Assembly: GCA_018380885.1 (NCBI GenBank)
Contig: JAGZSY010000010.1
Span: 62,001 to 126,000, forward strand
DNA: 64,000 nt
Origin: Enterocloster asparagiformis
Lineage (GTDB): Bacteria; Bacillota; Clostridia; Lachnospirales; Lachnospiraceae
Direction of reading: 5' to 3'
A program made the translations under genes and the position numbers. Numbering within the stretch: position 1 is the stretch's first letter; every line of letters begins with the position of its first letter. Below the pieces are notes generated by a model. It was not told the DNA's origin. It saw nothing but the letters and a program-made list of their open reading frames with translations, and made no database searches. Below are positions 16,030-24,481 of the stretch, in pieces.

Positions 16030-17370
16030 TTACCGGGTCATACGTCCCAATATCTCCAGTACGTTGGCATAGCCCTCTTTTGCAATATTTTCTGTGGTGT
16101 CCTTGCCGTAGGCCACGTTCTCCACCATGGTGCGCAGCGCCTGCTCCAGTTCCGAGTTGGAGCTGGGGGCGTTCTCCGGAAGTCCGGCGTGGGCCTTGTC
16201 GTACTCGTAGGCCTGGTCAAAGGCTTCGATTCCCAGCCCCAGATCACTGGTGGCCTCCAGAGCTGCGCGGCTGGCAGGATAGCTTCTGTCGTAGCCCTGC
16301 AGCCTGGCCGCCTCCGGATCGTTTAACAGGAAATCCAGGAACTTGACCGCCTCCTCAACATGCTTGCTGCTCTTGGGGACGGAGTAAATCTGCACGGGAC
16401 GCACCAGAATACCGGTGTTCTTCGTGCCCTCCACCTGGGGGTACTCGATGGACTTGATATGATCCGGGTACGCCTGGTCGGAGGACATGCTGGTCAGCCA
16501 GCAGGCGCTGGCCTTGAAGTCGCCGGAAAGCCACTTGGGGTTGGTGGACGGAGCCTGCAAAAACAGGTCCGCATCCTGGCAGGGCTCCACCACCTTGTCC
16601 TCATAGAGGCTTCGGATGTAGGCCAATACCTGGGTGAGCTGCTCCTCTGTAAAGGCGGGCGTGTAATCGTCCCGGATAATGGTGTCGTTGGCAAGCTGGC
16701 TCAAATACGGCTTGAACACGTGGGTTACCATAAACATGCTGTCGATCACCACAAAATACTGTTCCGGGTTGGCCGCGTTGACCTTCATGCCCACGTCGTG
16801 AAGCTTCTCCCAGGACCAGGGCCCTTCCAGCTCCACGCCGAATTCCTCCGCGATCCTGTCGTCCACCGTGAAGGTCATGGAGTTGACGCCCGCCGGAAGG
16901 CCGGTCAGCTTTCCCTCCATTTCCATGTAGTCTGTGAGGAACTGAGGATCAAACTGGTCTAAATCCACCAGCTCCTTGTACTGGTACAGGTCCACAAAGA
17001 AATCGCCTTCCTTATAGAACTCCGCCACCCAAGGGGTGTCCACCGTCACGATGTCCGGCGCCATGCCTCCGGCCAGCTGCGTGGCATATTTCTGCCGGTA
17101 GCCCTCCTTGCCGCCGTACTCCGCGTCAATCCGGACATTGGGATTTCTCTTCTGGTACTCCTCAATGGCGGCCAGGGTGGCCTTGTGCCGGGAATCATTT
17201 CCCCACCAGCACATGCGCAGGGTAATCTGCTCCCCGGAGGCCTCCACCGTATCAGTGCTTCCCTGGGCGCTGCCGCCCGCATCTTTTTCCACGGGCATGC
17301 AGCCGTTTAATAACAAAGCGGTCATGACGCCAACCAGCGCCGCCGATGTGATGCGTGTCCATTTCCTCAT
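16030..17370 (-). CDS. Extracellular solute-binding lipoprotein (family 1)
   Basis: Substrate-binding protein of the CUT1-type importer. From the ATG at 17370, nine bases after GGAGGG, it has a signal peptide with a lipobox (ALVGVMTALLLNGCMPVEK), so the mature protein is anchored through Cys. The body (446 residues in all) is a typical periplasmic-binding fold with GGMAPDIVTVDTPWVAEFYKEGDFFVDL. The frame is open 36 codons upstream, but there is no ribosome-binding site there. Trp- and Tyr-lined segments suggest a sugar-like ligand; the peptidases in the cluster leave open a glycoconjugate. Confidence 0.93.
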   Translation of the reverse strand: MRKWTRITSAALVGVMTALLLNGCMPVEKDAGGSAQGSTDTVEASGEQITLRMCWWGNDSRHKATLAAIEEYQKRNPNVRIDAEYGGKEGYRQKYATQLAGGMAPDIVTVDTPWVAEFYKEGDFFVDLYQYKELVDLDQFDPQFLTDYMEMEGKLTGLPAGVNSMTFTVDDRIAEEFGVELEGPWSWEKLHDVGMKVNAANPEQYFVVIDSMFMVTHVFKPYLSQLANDTIIRDDYTPAFTEEQLTQVLAYIRSLYEDKVVEPCQDADLFLQAPSTNPKWLSGDFKASACWLTSMSSDQAYPDHIKSIEYPQVEGTKNTGILVRPVQIYSVPKSSKHVEEAVKFLDFLLNDPEAARLQGYDRSYPASRAALEATSDLGLGIEAFDQAYEYDKAHAGLPENAPSSNSELEQALRTMVENVAYGKDTTENIAKEGYANVLEILGRMTR

Positions 17371-17489
17371 AATGAATAACCCTCCTGTTTGATTCCCGCA
17401 AAGGCGCCGTATTGGGCTTCGCGCCCTGTACTTTGACAGCTGCCTGCGGATATTGAATTTACCGTTTCGTTGCCGCAAACCTTATCTGC

Positions 17490-18125
17490 TTAAAATTCGG
17501 ACATAACTTTTGGAATCTTGCGGATATCGTCCTCCAGAACCTTCTTTGCCTCCGCAACCTTCCCCTCCTCCAGAAGAAGCATCATGACCTGGTGGGGATG
17601 CTGGCCTTCCAGCTGCATCTGCGTGGCCTGCTTGCGCTTCCACTGCTGGGCGTTGGCCCTCCAGAGGATATTCAGCGTTTTGGACAAGGTTTCATTCATC
17701 AGCCGATTCCCTGCAAACGCGTTGAACTGCACGTGAAAGCTTAAGTTCCTGTCCCAATACTGCCATATCTCCATGCTCAGCGTGTGCTTTAACTGAAATG
17801 CCCAGTCTTTAAAACGCGCGATGTCCTCCGGCGTCATATTGGCCACCGCCCGCTCAAAGCAGGACAGCTCTAAAAGCATTCTCAGCTCCGTGGCGTCCCG
17901 CACATCCCTGTCGCTGACCGTGACCACCTCGTAGCCGCACCGCGGAATCACCCGCAGCACGTCCTGCTGGCACAGCTCAATCAGAGCCTCCCTGACCGAC
18001 GTTTTGCTCACCTCATAGCGTTCAATCAGTTCCTTCTCGTTCAGAATCCCGGTCAATTCCCCCTTGATGATCTCTTTAAATATCCCCTCTCTGATCTGTT
18101 CCTTCAAACTGACTTTCTTCACCAT
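17490..18125 (-). CDS. GntR family regulator with FCD domain
   Basis: Transcriptional regulator of the FadR subfamily, 211 residues. Winged helix at the N-terminus (KEQIREGIFKEIIKGELTGILNEKELIERYEVSKTSVREALIELCQQDVLRVIPRCGYEV, about residues 7-67), then an all-helical FCD ligand domain (ELRMLLELSCFERAVANM onward). It lies inside the cluster it probably controls, 39 bases downstream of the UROD-like gene. The 12-bp direct repeats at 19216-19275 are the best candidate binding site. Confidence 0.93.
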   Translation of the reverse strand: MVKKVSLKEQIREGIFKEIIKGELTGILNEKELIERYEVSKTSVREALIELCQQDVLRVIPRCGYEVVTVSDRDVRDATELRMLLELSCFERAVANMTPEDIARFKDWAFQLKHTLSMEIWQYWDRNLSFHVQFNAFAGNRLMNETLSKTLNILWRANAQQWKRKQATQMQLEGQHPHQVMMLLLEEGKVAEAKKVLEDDIRKIPKVMSEF

Positions 18126-18164
18126 ATGTCTGCTCCTTTTCGTTGTTTCAAATATGTAACAGTT

Positions 18165-19139
18165 CTAATCTCTCCGGGCATAATGCTCGCAGGCCTGAAC
18201 CGCCAGCTTCAGGCGCTCCCGGGAATAATCCGTGGGCAGCGTACAGTCCGTTCCCAGCACAAACGGCCTGCCCTCCATCCGGGTCAGCAGGGATCCGATC
18301 TCCGCTCCGATCTCCACCGCAGTGCCGTCCACCAAAACTCCGGACCGGTCGTCCAGTCCTCCCAGGATCACCTTGTCCCGGAATATCCTGCAGCCCTCCT
18401 CCAGCGTGGGATTGTCCTCGTGAATGGCCCAGTTGACCATTGAAACGGGATAGCTGGCGTACCGTGCGATATCCAGCCCGTGCTTGCAGATGTGCAGGGT
18501 ATTATATTTCCTGCCCTTATCAGCCGCCGCAAACACCAACTTCTCGTAGGGCTCCACATAGCGCTCGTACTCCTCCGCCGTGAAGAGATCCTTTTCCGCT
18601 CCCAGCGCCGCGTAGTAGATGCCGTCCGCGCCGGCTTCTATACAGGCCTCCGCCAGCTCCGCAAGGCCCTCGGAAATACGCTTGAAGCCGTCCTTTAGCG
18701 CCTCCGGATTTTCTTGCAGGTAAGCGCGGAACCTCTGGCGGTTGTCCACGTACACGCCGGGATTGCCGGACATGTGGTGCGCGGATACGATCACTCCGTG
18801 GATGGTGGCCAGCACCACCGCCTGGCCGTCTACCAGCTCTGCGATCCGCTTGACCGTATCCACCTGGTCCTGCATGTATTTGCAGCGCATATTGATGGGG
18901 GCGGCCTTCGCGTAATCGCCCACCGTATCGATTTTATACGTGCACGGCAGGGTGTTCTCGTTCATCACCTTGCAGATATCCGTGCCGGATTCCCTGAAAA
19001 AATCCATGTGGGCCTTCACCGCCGCCTCGCCGAAGCGGTCCTGTTCATGGAAATGGCACCAAAACGCCACCGGCGTCCTGTCCGCCTCTCTCCCTTCCAC
19101 CACAGCGGTAACACGTTCTCTTGAATTCATTTTACTCAC
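18165..19139 (-). CDS. Uroporphyrinogen decarboxylase/corrinoid methyltransferase-fold protein
   Basis: UROD-fold protein, 324 residues. It has the HxC...C pattern of the zinc-dependent corrinoid methyltransferases (MtaA/MtbA/CmuA branch): LHICKHG near residue 210 and VLGTDCTLPTD near 290. It lacks the N-terminal RQAGR-type motif of true heme-pathway decarboxylases. That makes methyl transfer more likely than haem synthesis, although no corrinoid protein is encoded nearby. The start is the GTG at 19139, six bases after AGGAAGG; the ATG at 19130 is an alternative. First gene of the cluster, downstream of a promoter with 12-bp repeats. Confidence 0.82.
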   Translation of the reverse strand: MSKMNSRERVTAVVEGREADRTPVAFWCHFHEQDRFGEAAVKAHMDFFRESGTDICKVMNENTLPCTYKIDTVGDYAKAAPINMRCKYMQDQVDTVKRIAELVDGQAVVLATIHGVIVSAHHMSGNPGVYVDNRQRFRAYLQENPEALKDGFKRISEGLAELAEACIEAGADGIYYAALGAEKDLFTAEEYERYVEPYEKLVFAAADKGRKYNTLHICKHGLDIARYASYPVSMVNWAIHEDNPTLEEGCRIFRDKVILGGLDDRSGVLVDGTAVEIGAEIGSLLTRMEGRPFVLGTDCTLPTDYSRERLKLAVQACEHYARRD

Positions 19140-19215
19140 CAACGTCCTTCCTCTCAACCTTTTCACAGCGTGCTAATCTCCAACAGAGAGCCAGTGCCTG
19201 CTGCTTATGATATTG

Positions 19216-19275
19216 TTGTTGAACATACCGTTAAACATATCGTTGAACATATTCATGAACACATTGCTGATAATA
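19216..19275 (-). repeat. Five tandem 12-bp direct repeats (operator candidate)
   Basis: Plus-strand units at 19216, 19228, 19240, 19252 and 19264 follow the pattern TCGTTGAACATA. The first three differ at a few positions; the last two decay. The fifth unit overlaps the -10 element of the minus-strand promoter, and the others occupy the start-site and leader region. The spacing and place suggest a cooperative operator, most likely for the GntR/FCD protein at 17490. Binding is inferred. Confidence 0.6.
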
Positions 19276-19298
19276 TCACATTTTATTTAAAAATACAA
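19270..19298 (-). promoter_or_regulatory. Candidate promoter of the 19.1-10.7 kb catabolic cluster
   Basis: Minus strand TTGTAT (19293-19298), 17-base spacer, TATTAT (19270-19275). The start site would fall near 19263, giving a leader of about 125 bases that runs through the 12-bp repeats. Confidence 0.55.
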
Positions 19299-19471
19299 TA
19301 CCCTGCTGATCACAATCTTTATTTTTGTCAATTCTTCACAAGTCTCGTGATCATACTTTGTCTAAATAACCGGATTCCTCTGCATTGACAGTCAAAGCTT
19401 CTGATCTTATAATTTAAACCAACAGAGAACCAGTGTCTTGCTGCCTCCATAATCAGAAAGGATGCGCAGCA

Positions 19472-20542
19472 ATGAAACCCATTAAATTTAAAGAAAACCG
19501 TGTGCGCCGCACCTACCGCGGCGGAAAAATGATTGATCTTTGGCGCAGCGCCGCCGTCTGCGCGGACTGCGGCCGGCCGGAGGAGTGGATCGCCTCCGCT
19601 GTCCTCGCCGTCAACAAGGGAAAGGCCCCCATCGACGATGAGGGCTTAAGCCGTACGGAGGACGGAGCACTGCTCCGGGACCTGATCTCCGAAAATCCGG
19701 AAAAAATGCTGGGAACTGCCCACACGGCCCGCTTCGGAGCGGAGATGGGCCTGCTCGTGAAGGCGCTGGACGCCTGCGAACGGCTCAGCATCCAGGTTCA
19801 CCCCGATAAAGAGGCCGCGCGGCGGCTGTTCCGGTCCGATTACGGCAAAACGGAGGCATGGTACATACTGGGAGGCCGTGAGATAAACGGAAATCCTCCC
19901 TGCATCTACGCGGGCTTCCTCCCCGGCGTGACCGCAAAAAGGTGGAAGGAGCTGTTCGACCGCCAGGACGTCCAGGGGATGCTGGACTGCCTGGAAAAGA
20001 TACCGGTCCACCCCGGCCAGGTATACCTATTGCGCGGAGGCGTGCCCCACGCCATCGGCGCCGGATGTTTTATCATTGAAATACAGGAACCCACGGACTA
20101 CACCATCCGCACCGAGCGCACCACCGCGTCGGGCGAGGCCATTCCTGATTTCCTGTGCCATCAGGGGCTGGGATTTGAGCGCATGTTCGACTGCTTCCAC
20201 TATGGAGACGGGGAGCCCGCCTGCCGTCTCTCCCCACACCGTCCACTCCAGTCCGGCGGGGCCGTTGTGACGCCGCTGGTCACTTACGGGGATACCACAG
20301 CCTTTTCCATGGAAGAGTGGCAGGTGGACGGCAGGGCTATGATGGCCTGCAACGGGACGTTTTATTTGCTGATCTGTGTGAGCGGCGGCGGCAGACTCCT
20401 CCTGGACGACGGGTGGGATATGCCGCTGCGCCAGGGCGAGTATGTGTTCGTACCTGCGGACTGCGGGGCCATACAGCTGTGCGGCGAGGGCTTCAAGCTT
20501 CTCCGCTGTCTGCCTCCCTGCCGCGGCGGCGTCAACGGCTGA
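19472..20542 (+). CDS. manA: Mannose-6-phosphate isomerase, class I
   Basis: Type I phosphomannose isomerase interconverting mannose 6-phosphate and fructose 6-phosphate, a zinc enzyme of the cupin fold; 356 residues from the ATG at 19472, nine bases after AGAAAGGA. Zinc-ligand motifs are visible: LSIQVHPDKEAA (Gln and His), YGKTEAWYIL (Glu) and GGVPHAIGAGCFIIEIQEPTDYTIR (His and the active-site region). It is a single gene, divergent from the catabolic cluster to its left. A role in the neighbouring sugar uptake is possible but not shown. Confidence 0.93.
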   Translation: MKPIKFKENRVRRTYRGGKMIDLWRSAAVCADCGRPEEWIASAVLAVNKGKAPIDDEGLSRTEDGALLRDLISENPEKMLGTAHTARFGAEMGLLVKALDACERLSIQVHPDKEAARRLFRSDYGKTEAWYILGGREINGNPPCIYAGFLPGVTAKRWKELFDRQDVQGMLDCLEKIPVHPGQVYLLRGGVPHAIGAGCFIIEIQEPTDYTIRTERTTASGEAIPDFLCHQGLGFERMFDCFHYGDGEPACRLSPHRPLQSGGAVVTPLVTYGDTTAFSMEEWQVDGRAMMACNGTFYLLICVSGGGRLLLDDGWDMPLRQGEYVFVPADCGAIQLCGEGFKLLRCLPPCRGGVNG

Positions 20543-20653
20543 CGTGAAACAGCCTGCCGCGGACAGAATACAGACCCCCCGCGGGTTGCCGTGCTCCGCC
20601 ACTCTTTCGTTTTCCTATAAATATTAATAAGTATAAATAATATGTAAACTGTA

Positions 20654-20683
20654 TTGTCCTATAATACTAATATATGGTATGAT
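20654..20683 (+). promoter_or_regulatory. Candidate promoter of the PurF-like gene
   Basis: TTGTCC (20654-20659), 18-base spacer and TATGAT (20678-20683), in a strongly AT-rich stretch 57 bases before the start codon. Several overlapping TATAAT-like hexamers are present, so the exact element is uncertain. Confidence 0.4.
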
Positions 20684-20739
20684 GCCAGTGAACTGTTCTT
20701 TATGAATCCGCAAACACAAAAAAGCGAGGAAAACAATAC

Positions 20740-22155
20740 ATGGGTGGAATATTTGGAGTTGCATCGAAACAGAGCTGCACGCTGGATCTGTTTTTCGGCG
20801 TGGACTATCACTCTCATCTCGGGACCAAGAGGGGCGGCATGGCCGTGTACGGCGAGCAGGGCTTCACGCGCTCAATTCACAATATCGAGAACACGCCGTT
20901 CCGCACAAAATTTGACGGCGACCTGGACGAGCTGGAGGGCAATTTGGGCATCGGCTGCATTTCCGACAACGAGCCGCAGCCCCTGCTGATCCAGTCCCAT
21001 CTGGGCAGCTACGCCATCACCACGGTAGGAAAAATCAACAATATGGACGAACTGGTGGCGGACGCTTACAAGAACGGCCATATCCATTTTATGGAAATGA
21101 GTCACGGGCGCATCAACGCCACGGAGCTGGTGGCCGCCATCGTCAACCAGAAGCCCACCCTGGTGGAGGGCCTCCTGTACGCCCAGGAAAAGATCGAGGG
21201 ATCCATGAGCATCCTCATCCTGACCCCGGAGGGAATCTACGCCTCCCGGGACCGCTTCGGGAGAACGCCCATCATGATCGGAAAAAAGGACAACGCCTAC
21301 TGCGTGTCCTTTGAGAGCTTTGCCTATATCAATCTGGGTTATTCCGACTACAGGGAGCTGGGGCCGGGCGAGATCGACTTCATCACCCCCGAGGGCGTGG
21401 AGATGCTCAGCGCGCCCAGGAAGGACATGAAAATCTGCGCCTTCCTCTGGGTCTACTACGGCTACCCCACCTCCTCCTACGAGGGCATCAACGTGGAGCA
21501 GATGCGCTATGAGTGCGGCCGCCTGCTGGCCAAACGCGACGAGGGCGGAGACACGCACCCGGACATTGTCGCGGGCGTCCCGGACTCCGGCATCGCCCAC
21601 GCGGTGGGTTATGCCAACGAGTCGAAGATCCCCTTCGCCCGCCCCTTCATCAAGTACACCCCCACCTGGCCGCGCTCCTTCATGCCCACCAGCCAGGGGC
21701 AGCGCAACCTGATCGCCCGGATGAAGCTGATTCCCGTGGACGCGCTGATCCGCGGCAAAAGCCTGCTGCTCATCGACGATTCCATCGTGCGGGGCACCCA
21801 ATTGGGCGAGACCACGGAGTTTCTCTACCAGAGCGGCGCCAGGGAGGTGCACATCCGCCCCGCCTGCCCGCCGTTAATGTTCGGCTGCCCCTACTTAAAC
21901 TTCTCCCGCTCCTCCTCGCAGCTGGATCTGATCACCAGACGGATCATCCGCGACCGGGAGGGGGATGGCGTCTCCGACGAAACCCTGCTGGACTACGCCG
22001 ACCCGGACAGCCAAAACTACCGGGAGATGGTGGAGGAAATCCGCAAGCGCTTAAATTTCACCACCCTGCATTACCACCGCCTGGACGACCTGGTGGAGTC
22101 CATCGGCCTGCCGTCCTGCAAGCTGTGCACCTACTGCTGGAGCGGGAAGAAATAG
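20740..22155 (+). CDS. PurF-like amidophosphoribosyltransferase paralogue lacking the catalytic cysteine
   Basis: 471-residue protein with the two-domain layout of amidophosphoribosyltransferase: N-terminal glutaminase fold (about 1-230) and C-terminal phosphoribosyltransferase domain (about 250-471). The PRPP loop is intact (LLLIDDSIVRGTQ), as are RDRFGRTPIMIG and the GVPDSGIAHAVGYANESKIPF segment. The processed N-terminal Cys that attacks glutamine in PurF is replaced: the protein starts MGGIFGVAS. It should therefore be unable to use glutamine in the normal way, and may use ammonia or have another role. A CKLCTYC cluster ends the protein. Similar cysteine-less paralogues occur in Clostridia, usually annotated simply as PurF. 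Confidence 0.85.
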   Translation: MGGIFGVASKQSCTLDLFFGVDYHSHLGTKRGGMAVYGEQGFTRSIHNIENTPFRTKFDGDLDELEGNLGIGCISDNEPQPLLIQSHLGSYAITTVGKINNMDELVADAYKNGHIHFMEMSHGRINATELVAAIVNQKPTLVEGLLYAQEKIEGSMSILILTPEGIYASRDRFGRTPIMIGKKDNAYCVSFESFAYINLGYSDYRELGPGEIDFITPEGVEMLSAPRKDMKICAFLWVYYGYPTSSYEGINVEQMRYECGRLLAKRDEGGDTHPDIVAGVPDSGIAHAVGYANESKIPFARPFIKYTPTWPRSFMPTSQGQRNLIARMKLIPVDALIRGKSLLLIDDSIVRGTQLGETTEFLYQSGAREVHIRPACPPLMFGCPYLNFSRSSSQLDLITRRIIRDREGDGVSDETLLDYADPDSQNYREMVEEIRKRLNFTTLHYHRLDDLVESIGLPSCKLCTYCWSGKK

Positions 22156-22190
22156 ACGGTCCCGCGCAGGCATTTTACCGTACCCAGCCC

Positions 22191-22240
22191 AAACGGCCCC
22201 GCCGGGCAGCTTTTGCTGCGCGCCGGCGGGGCCGTTTTTT
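22191..22240 (+). terminator. Intrinsic terminator of the PurF-like gene
   Basis: A 15-bp perfect stem (22191-22205 with 22223-22237) followed by TTTTTT, 36 bases beyond the stop codon. Confidence 0.88.
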
Positions 22241-22244
22241 CGTC

Positions 22245-23018
22245 TTATTCCGTATCTGAGCCGCACATTCTGACCTTCCATTGGCACAGACACAGGCGGC
22301 GCCAAAACGCCTCCCGCCTTCCGGCATCTTCGATCACGGCCTCGCTCTCCTCTTTCAGATAGACCGTCTGCAAATACGCGCAGGCCTGCTCCTCCAGATT
22401 CCCAGCCCCAAAATCCTGCAGAACCGACTCGGCCAAGCTCACCTCAATCTCCGAAGGAAAGCCATACTGCTCCGACCAGGCCGGCAGGGTCAGCGTCGCG
22501 TAACAGTTCCTGTCCCCCTCCTCCGTCTCAATCCTGCACAGCACTGTACTCTGCTCCTCCTCCGCCCCTGCGGCGGAAGGCCGCTCTCTCACCCAGCCCT
22601 CCTGCGTCAGGCACTCCACTGGTACCCTGATCAGGGAAACCTCCTCCCCGTAATACCCGTTGCTGGTGCCCAGCCACCGCAGCGTCACATAACCCTTTTT
22701 GGTGGCAAACTTGTAAAAAGTCCAGGTGTAATGCTCCATGAGGTCCTCGTCCATTCCGGTCTCTCCCCGGGCCTCCTCGGCCAGCAAAATCGGGCTGTCC
22801 AACAGGTATTCCAGCTCGCCGCAGATATCCTCGATCCGCACCGACTCGCAGCAGCATTGTTCGTGATACATAAAGTAAGCGGTCCTGTCGGAACAGAACA
22901 GGCGCAGCTCCTCCCCGTCCTCCAGCACCTCCATGGAGGTTACCGTCTTGCCCAAAAGCTCCGAGACCGGCACCTCCTCGGCGCCCTCCACTAAAAAGTA
23001 TGACTCTCCCCGCCTCAT
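22245..23018 (-). CDS. Hypothetical protein with a DUF7448-like N-terminal domain
   Basis: 257 residues, no known enzyme motif. The first ~110 residues (LLGKTVTSMEVLEDGEELRLF, YFMYHEQCCCESVRIEDICGELEYLLDSPILLAEE) resemble a small domain of unknown function (DUF7448, by memory) found in phage and Firmicute proteins. It is marked by HEQ-CCESV-IEDI. The C-terminal half is not recognised. The ATG overlaps the stop codon of the upstream unknown gene by 4 bases and follows AAAGGAGG, so the two are translated together. It ends just beyond the PurF-like terminator, with the genes converging. Possibly accessory or prophage-derived. Confidence 0.65.
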   Translation of the reverse strand: MRRGESYFLVEGAEEVPVSELLGKTVTSMEVLEDGEELRLFCSDRTAYFMYHEQCCCESVRIEDICGELEYLLDSPILLAEEARGETGMDEDLMEHYTWTFYKFATKKGYVTLRWLGTSNGYYGEEVSLIRVPVECLTQEGWVRERPSAAGAEEEQSTVLCRIETEEGDRNCYATLTLPAWSEQYGFPSEIEVSLAESVLQDFGAGNLEEQACAYLQTVYLKEESEAVIEDAGRREAFWRRLCLCQWKVRMCGSDTE

Positions 23019-23962
23019 AGCGTCCTCCTTTCGCTCCGTCCCCGTTCCGCCTGCGGGAAATCCGGCGCCGTTTCCAGCTCCCGCATTTCCCCCGGCCCCA
23101 GGGCCGTCCCGTCCAGATCAAGCGGCGTTTCCCCCACATTGCGCAGGTAAATGTGTTCCCAGAGCGGGAAATGGAATTGGGATCGCTCCTTCTCCCAGTG
23201 GTCGATATGGCTCATCCACCTGGCTTCCACCGATGGGTACAGCTTTGCCTCCTGGATTTCCAGGCAGTTTACTCCCCGGATGCAGTAGCGCAGGTAAAAT
23301 ACCGCCTCCTTGGGGGAGGCCCAGTCCTTCCATTTAAACCTGAGGCACACCAAGGGCATTTTGCCGCTCTCCACGCGCCGCGAGCAGTATCCCCACTCCA
23401 GATACGCGTCCTTTTGTCCGTTCCCGCTGCAGCCGGAAAAATAATTGTTTCTGAACGCGTTTAGGTCGATGCAGAGCGCGTCGTTTCCCTCGGGCGCTCT
23501 CCGGTCCACGGGCCCGCTTTCACAGCGGCCGGCCGCCATCATCCCCATATCGCGAATCCGCCGCCAGTCTCCCGGCTCCAGCCCGTTCCTCCCGGCCCAT
23601 TCCTCGCACTCCCTTCTGTCCTCCGCCTCATCCTCGCACAGGCAGAGAAAATCCCGCCACATGCCTGCGAAGCATTTCAACTCAAAGGAGGGCAAACCTC
23701 GGACCAGCCGGGACCATTCTTCCTTCTCCGACCCGTACAGCGCGGGCCAGACGTTTTCCTCCATGGGCAGCAAAAAGGCGGAACCGTCCTGGGTCTCCAC
23801 CGCAAATCCCCCCGGCACTGCCGCTGCTGTCCGGACAGGGGCGGTTCTGATTCGCGCTCCGGCTTCTACCGCGCATATCCGCAGAACGGCCGCGCCCGCC
23901 TCGTCATCCCAGGACAGTTTTAATTTCCAACTCCCCAGCTTTATCCGATTCTCTCCACACAT
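23015..23962 (-). CDS. Hypothetical protein, translationally coupled to 22245-23018
   Basis: About 315 residues, unrecognised. It is rich in Trp, Cys and acidic residues, with no signal peptide or membrane helix. A central GNDALCIDLNAFRNNYFSGCSGNG segment and a C-terminal LRNVGETPLDLDGTALGPGE stretch (beta-rich, repeat-like) stand out. The start is uncertain: ATG at 23962 after AAGGGGG, or TTG at 23983. It overlaps the next gene by 4 bases, so the two products probably act together. Codon use is similar to the neighbours. Confidence 0.6.
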   Translation of the reverse strand: MCGENRIKLGSWKLKLSWDDEAGAAVLRICAVEAGARIRTAPVRTAAAVPGGFAVETQDGSAFLLPMEENVWPALYGSEKEEWSRLVRGLPSFELKCFAGMWRDFLCLCEDEAEDRRECEEWAGRNGLEPGDWRRIRDMGMMAAGRCESGPVDRRAPEGNDALCIDLNAFRNNYFSGCSGNGQKDAYLEWGYCSRRVESGKMPLVCLRFKWKDWASPKEAVFYLRYCIRGVNCLEIQEAKLYPSVEARWMSHIDHWEKERSQFHFPLWEHIYLRNVGETPLDLDGTALGPGEMRELETAPDFPQAERGRSERRTL

Positions 23963-24481
23963 CGCCGTATTTTCCCCCTTCAATTGTCTGCCTTGCAGGT
24001 CTCAGGCCGGATTTTCCGAATCCCGGAAGATTCCCCGCCCTGCCGCGCCGCTCCGGCTTCTCTTTCGTTTCAGTATAGCAAAAAAGCGTTTCCGGCGCAG
24101 ATGCGGCAGGGCGTAAATATGACGTCCGGGCCCTCCACCCCGGCCCGGCCTCCGGAGAAATGTACATTTTTCCGATAATCTGACAGGGAGGCGGGAAACA
24201 GCGGAAAACGGAATCCAATTTTATGTTCCCCATTGCCCGTTTTCATGGTACGATAGACGCAGGAAACAGCCTATGGAACGGCACACTCAGAACCGCCCCG
24301 CTCCAAGCAGCGGAATCACCTGATGCGGCCTGGCATGCTGCCTCTGCTCCCGCGGCGGCACATGTCCCGGCTGCCAGGCCGGGGCTGCGACATTCACGCT
24401 TGGTGTAAAAGCTGCAACTGCTGCCGCAGACAGGGGTTAAACGGCGGCGGGGAACGCGACCGCTTCCCCTGTCGGGGCGGT
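23963..24481. other. 519 bases with no clear gene
   Basis: Between the divergent unknown gene on the left and the small gene before the AlkX-like gene. The frame of the latter is open back to 24323 and encodes a cysteine-rich stretch (WCKSCNCCRRQ), but no good ribosome-binding site or family resemblance supports it. No promoter, repeat or RNA structure was convincing. Confidence 0.4.

Larger units (their letters stand above)
19140..19471. promoter_or_regulatory. Intergenic control region between the UROD-like gene and manA
   Basis: 332 bases between divergent genes. It holds the minus-strand promoter with its 12-bp tandem repeats (19216-19298) and two near-identical 24/25-base segments in the same orientation (19181-19204 and 19420-19444, beginning CAACAGAGA). 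The remaining central part is AT-rich. No plus-strand promoter for manA could be fixed with confidence. Confidence 0.5.

Noticed and set aside
18165..19139. Heme-pathway uroporphyrinogen decarboxylase
   Set aside because: Lacks the N-terminal RQAGR-type motif, has the zinc HxC...C motif and lies in a transport/catabolic cluster rather than with haem genes.
19216..19275. Short CRISPR-like array
   Set aside because: The units are only 12 bases, contiguous with no spacers, and sit in a promoter; no cas genes are present.
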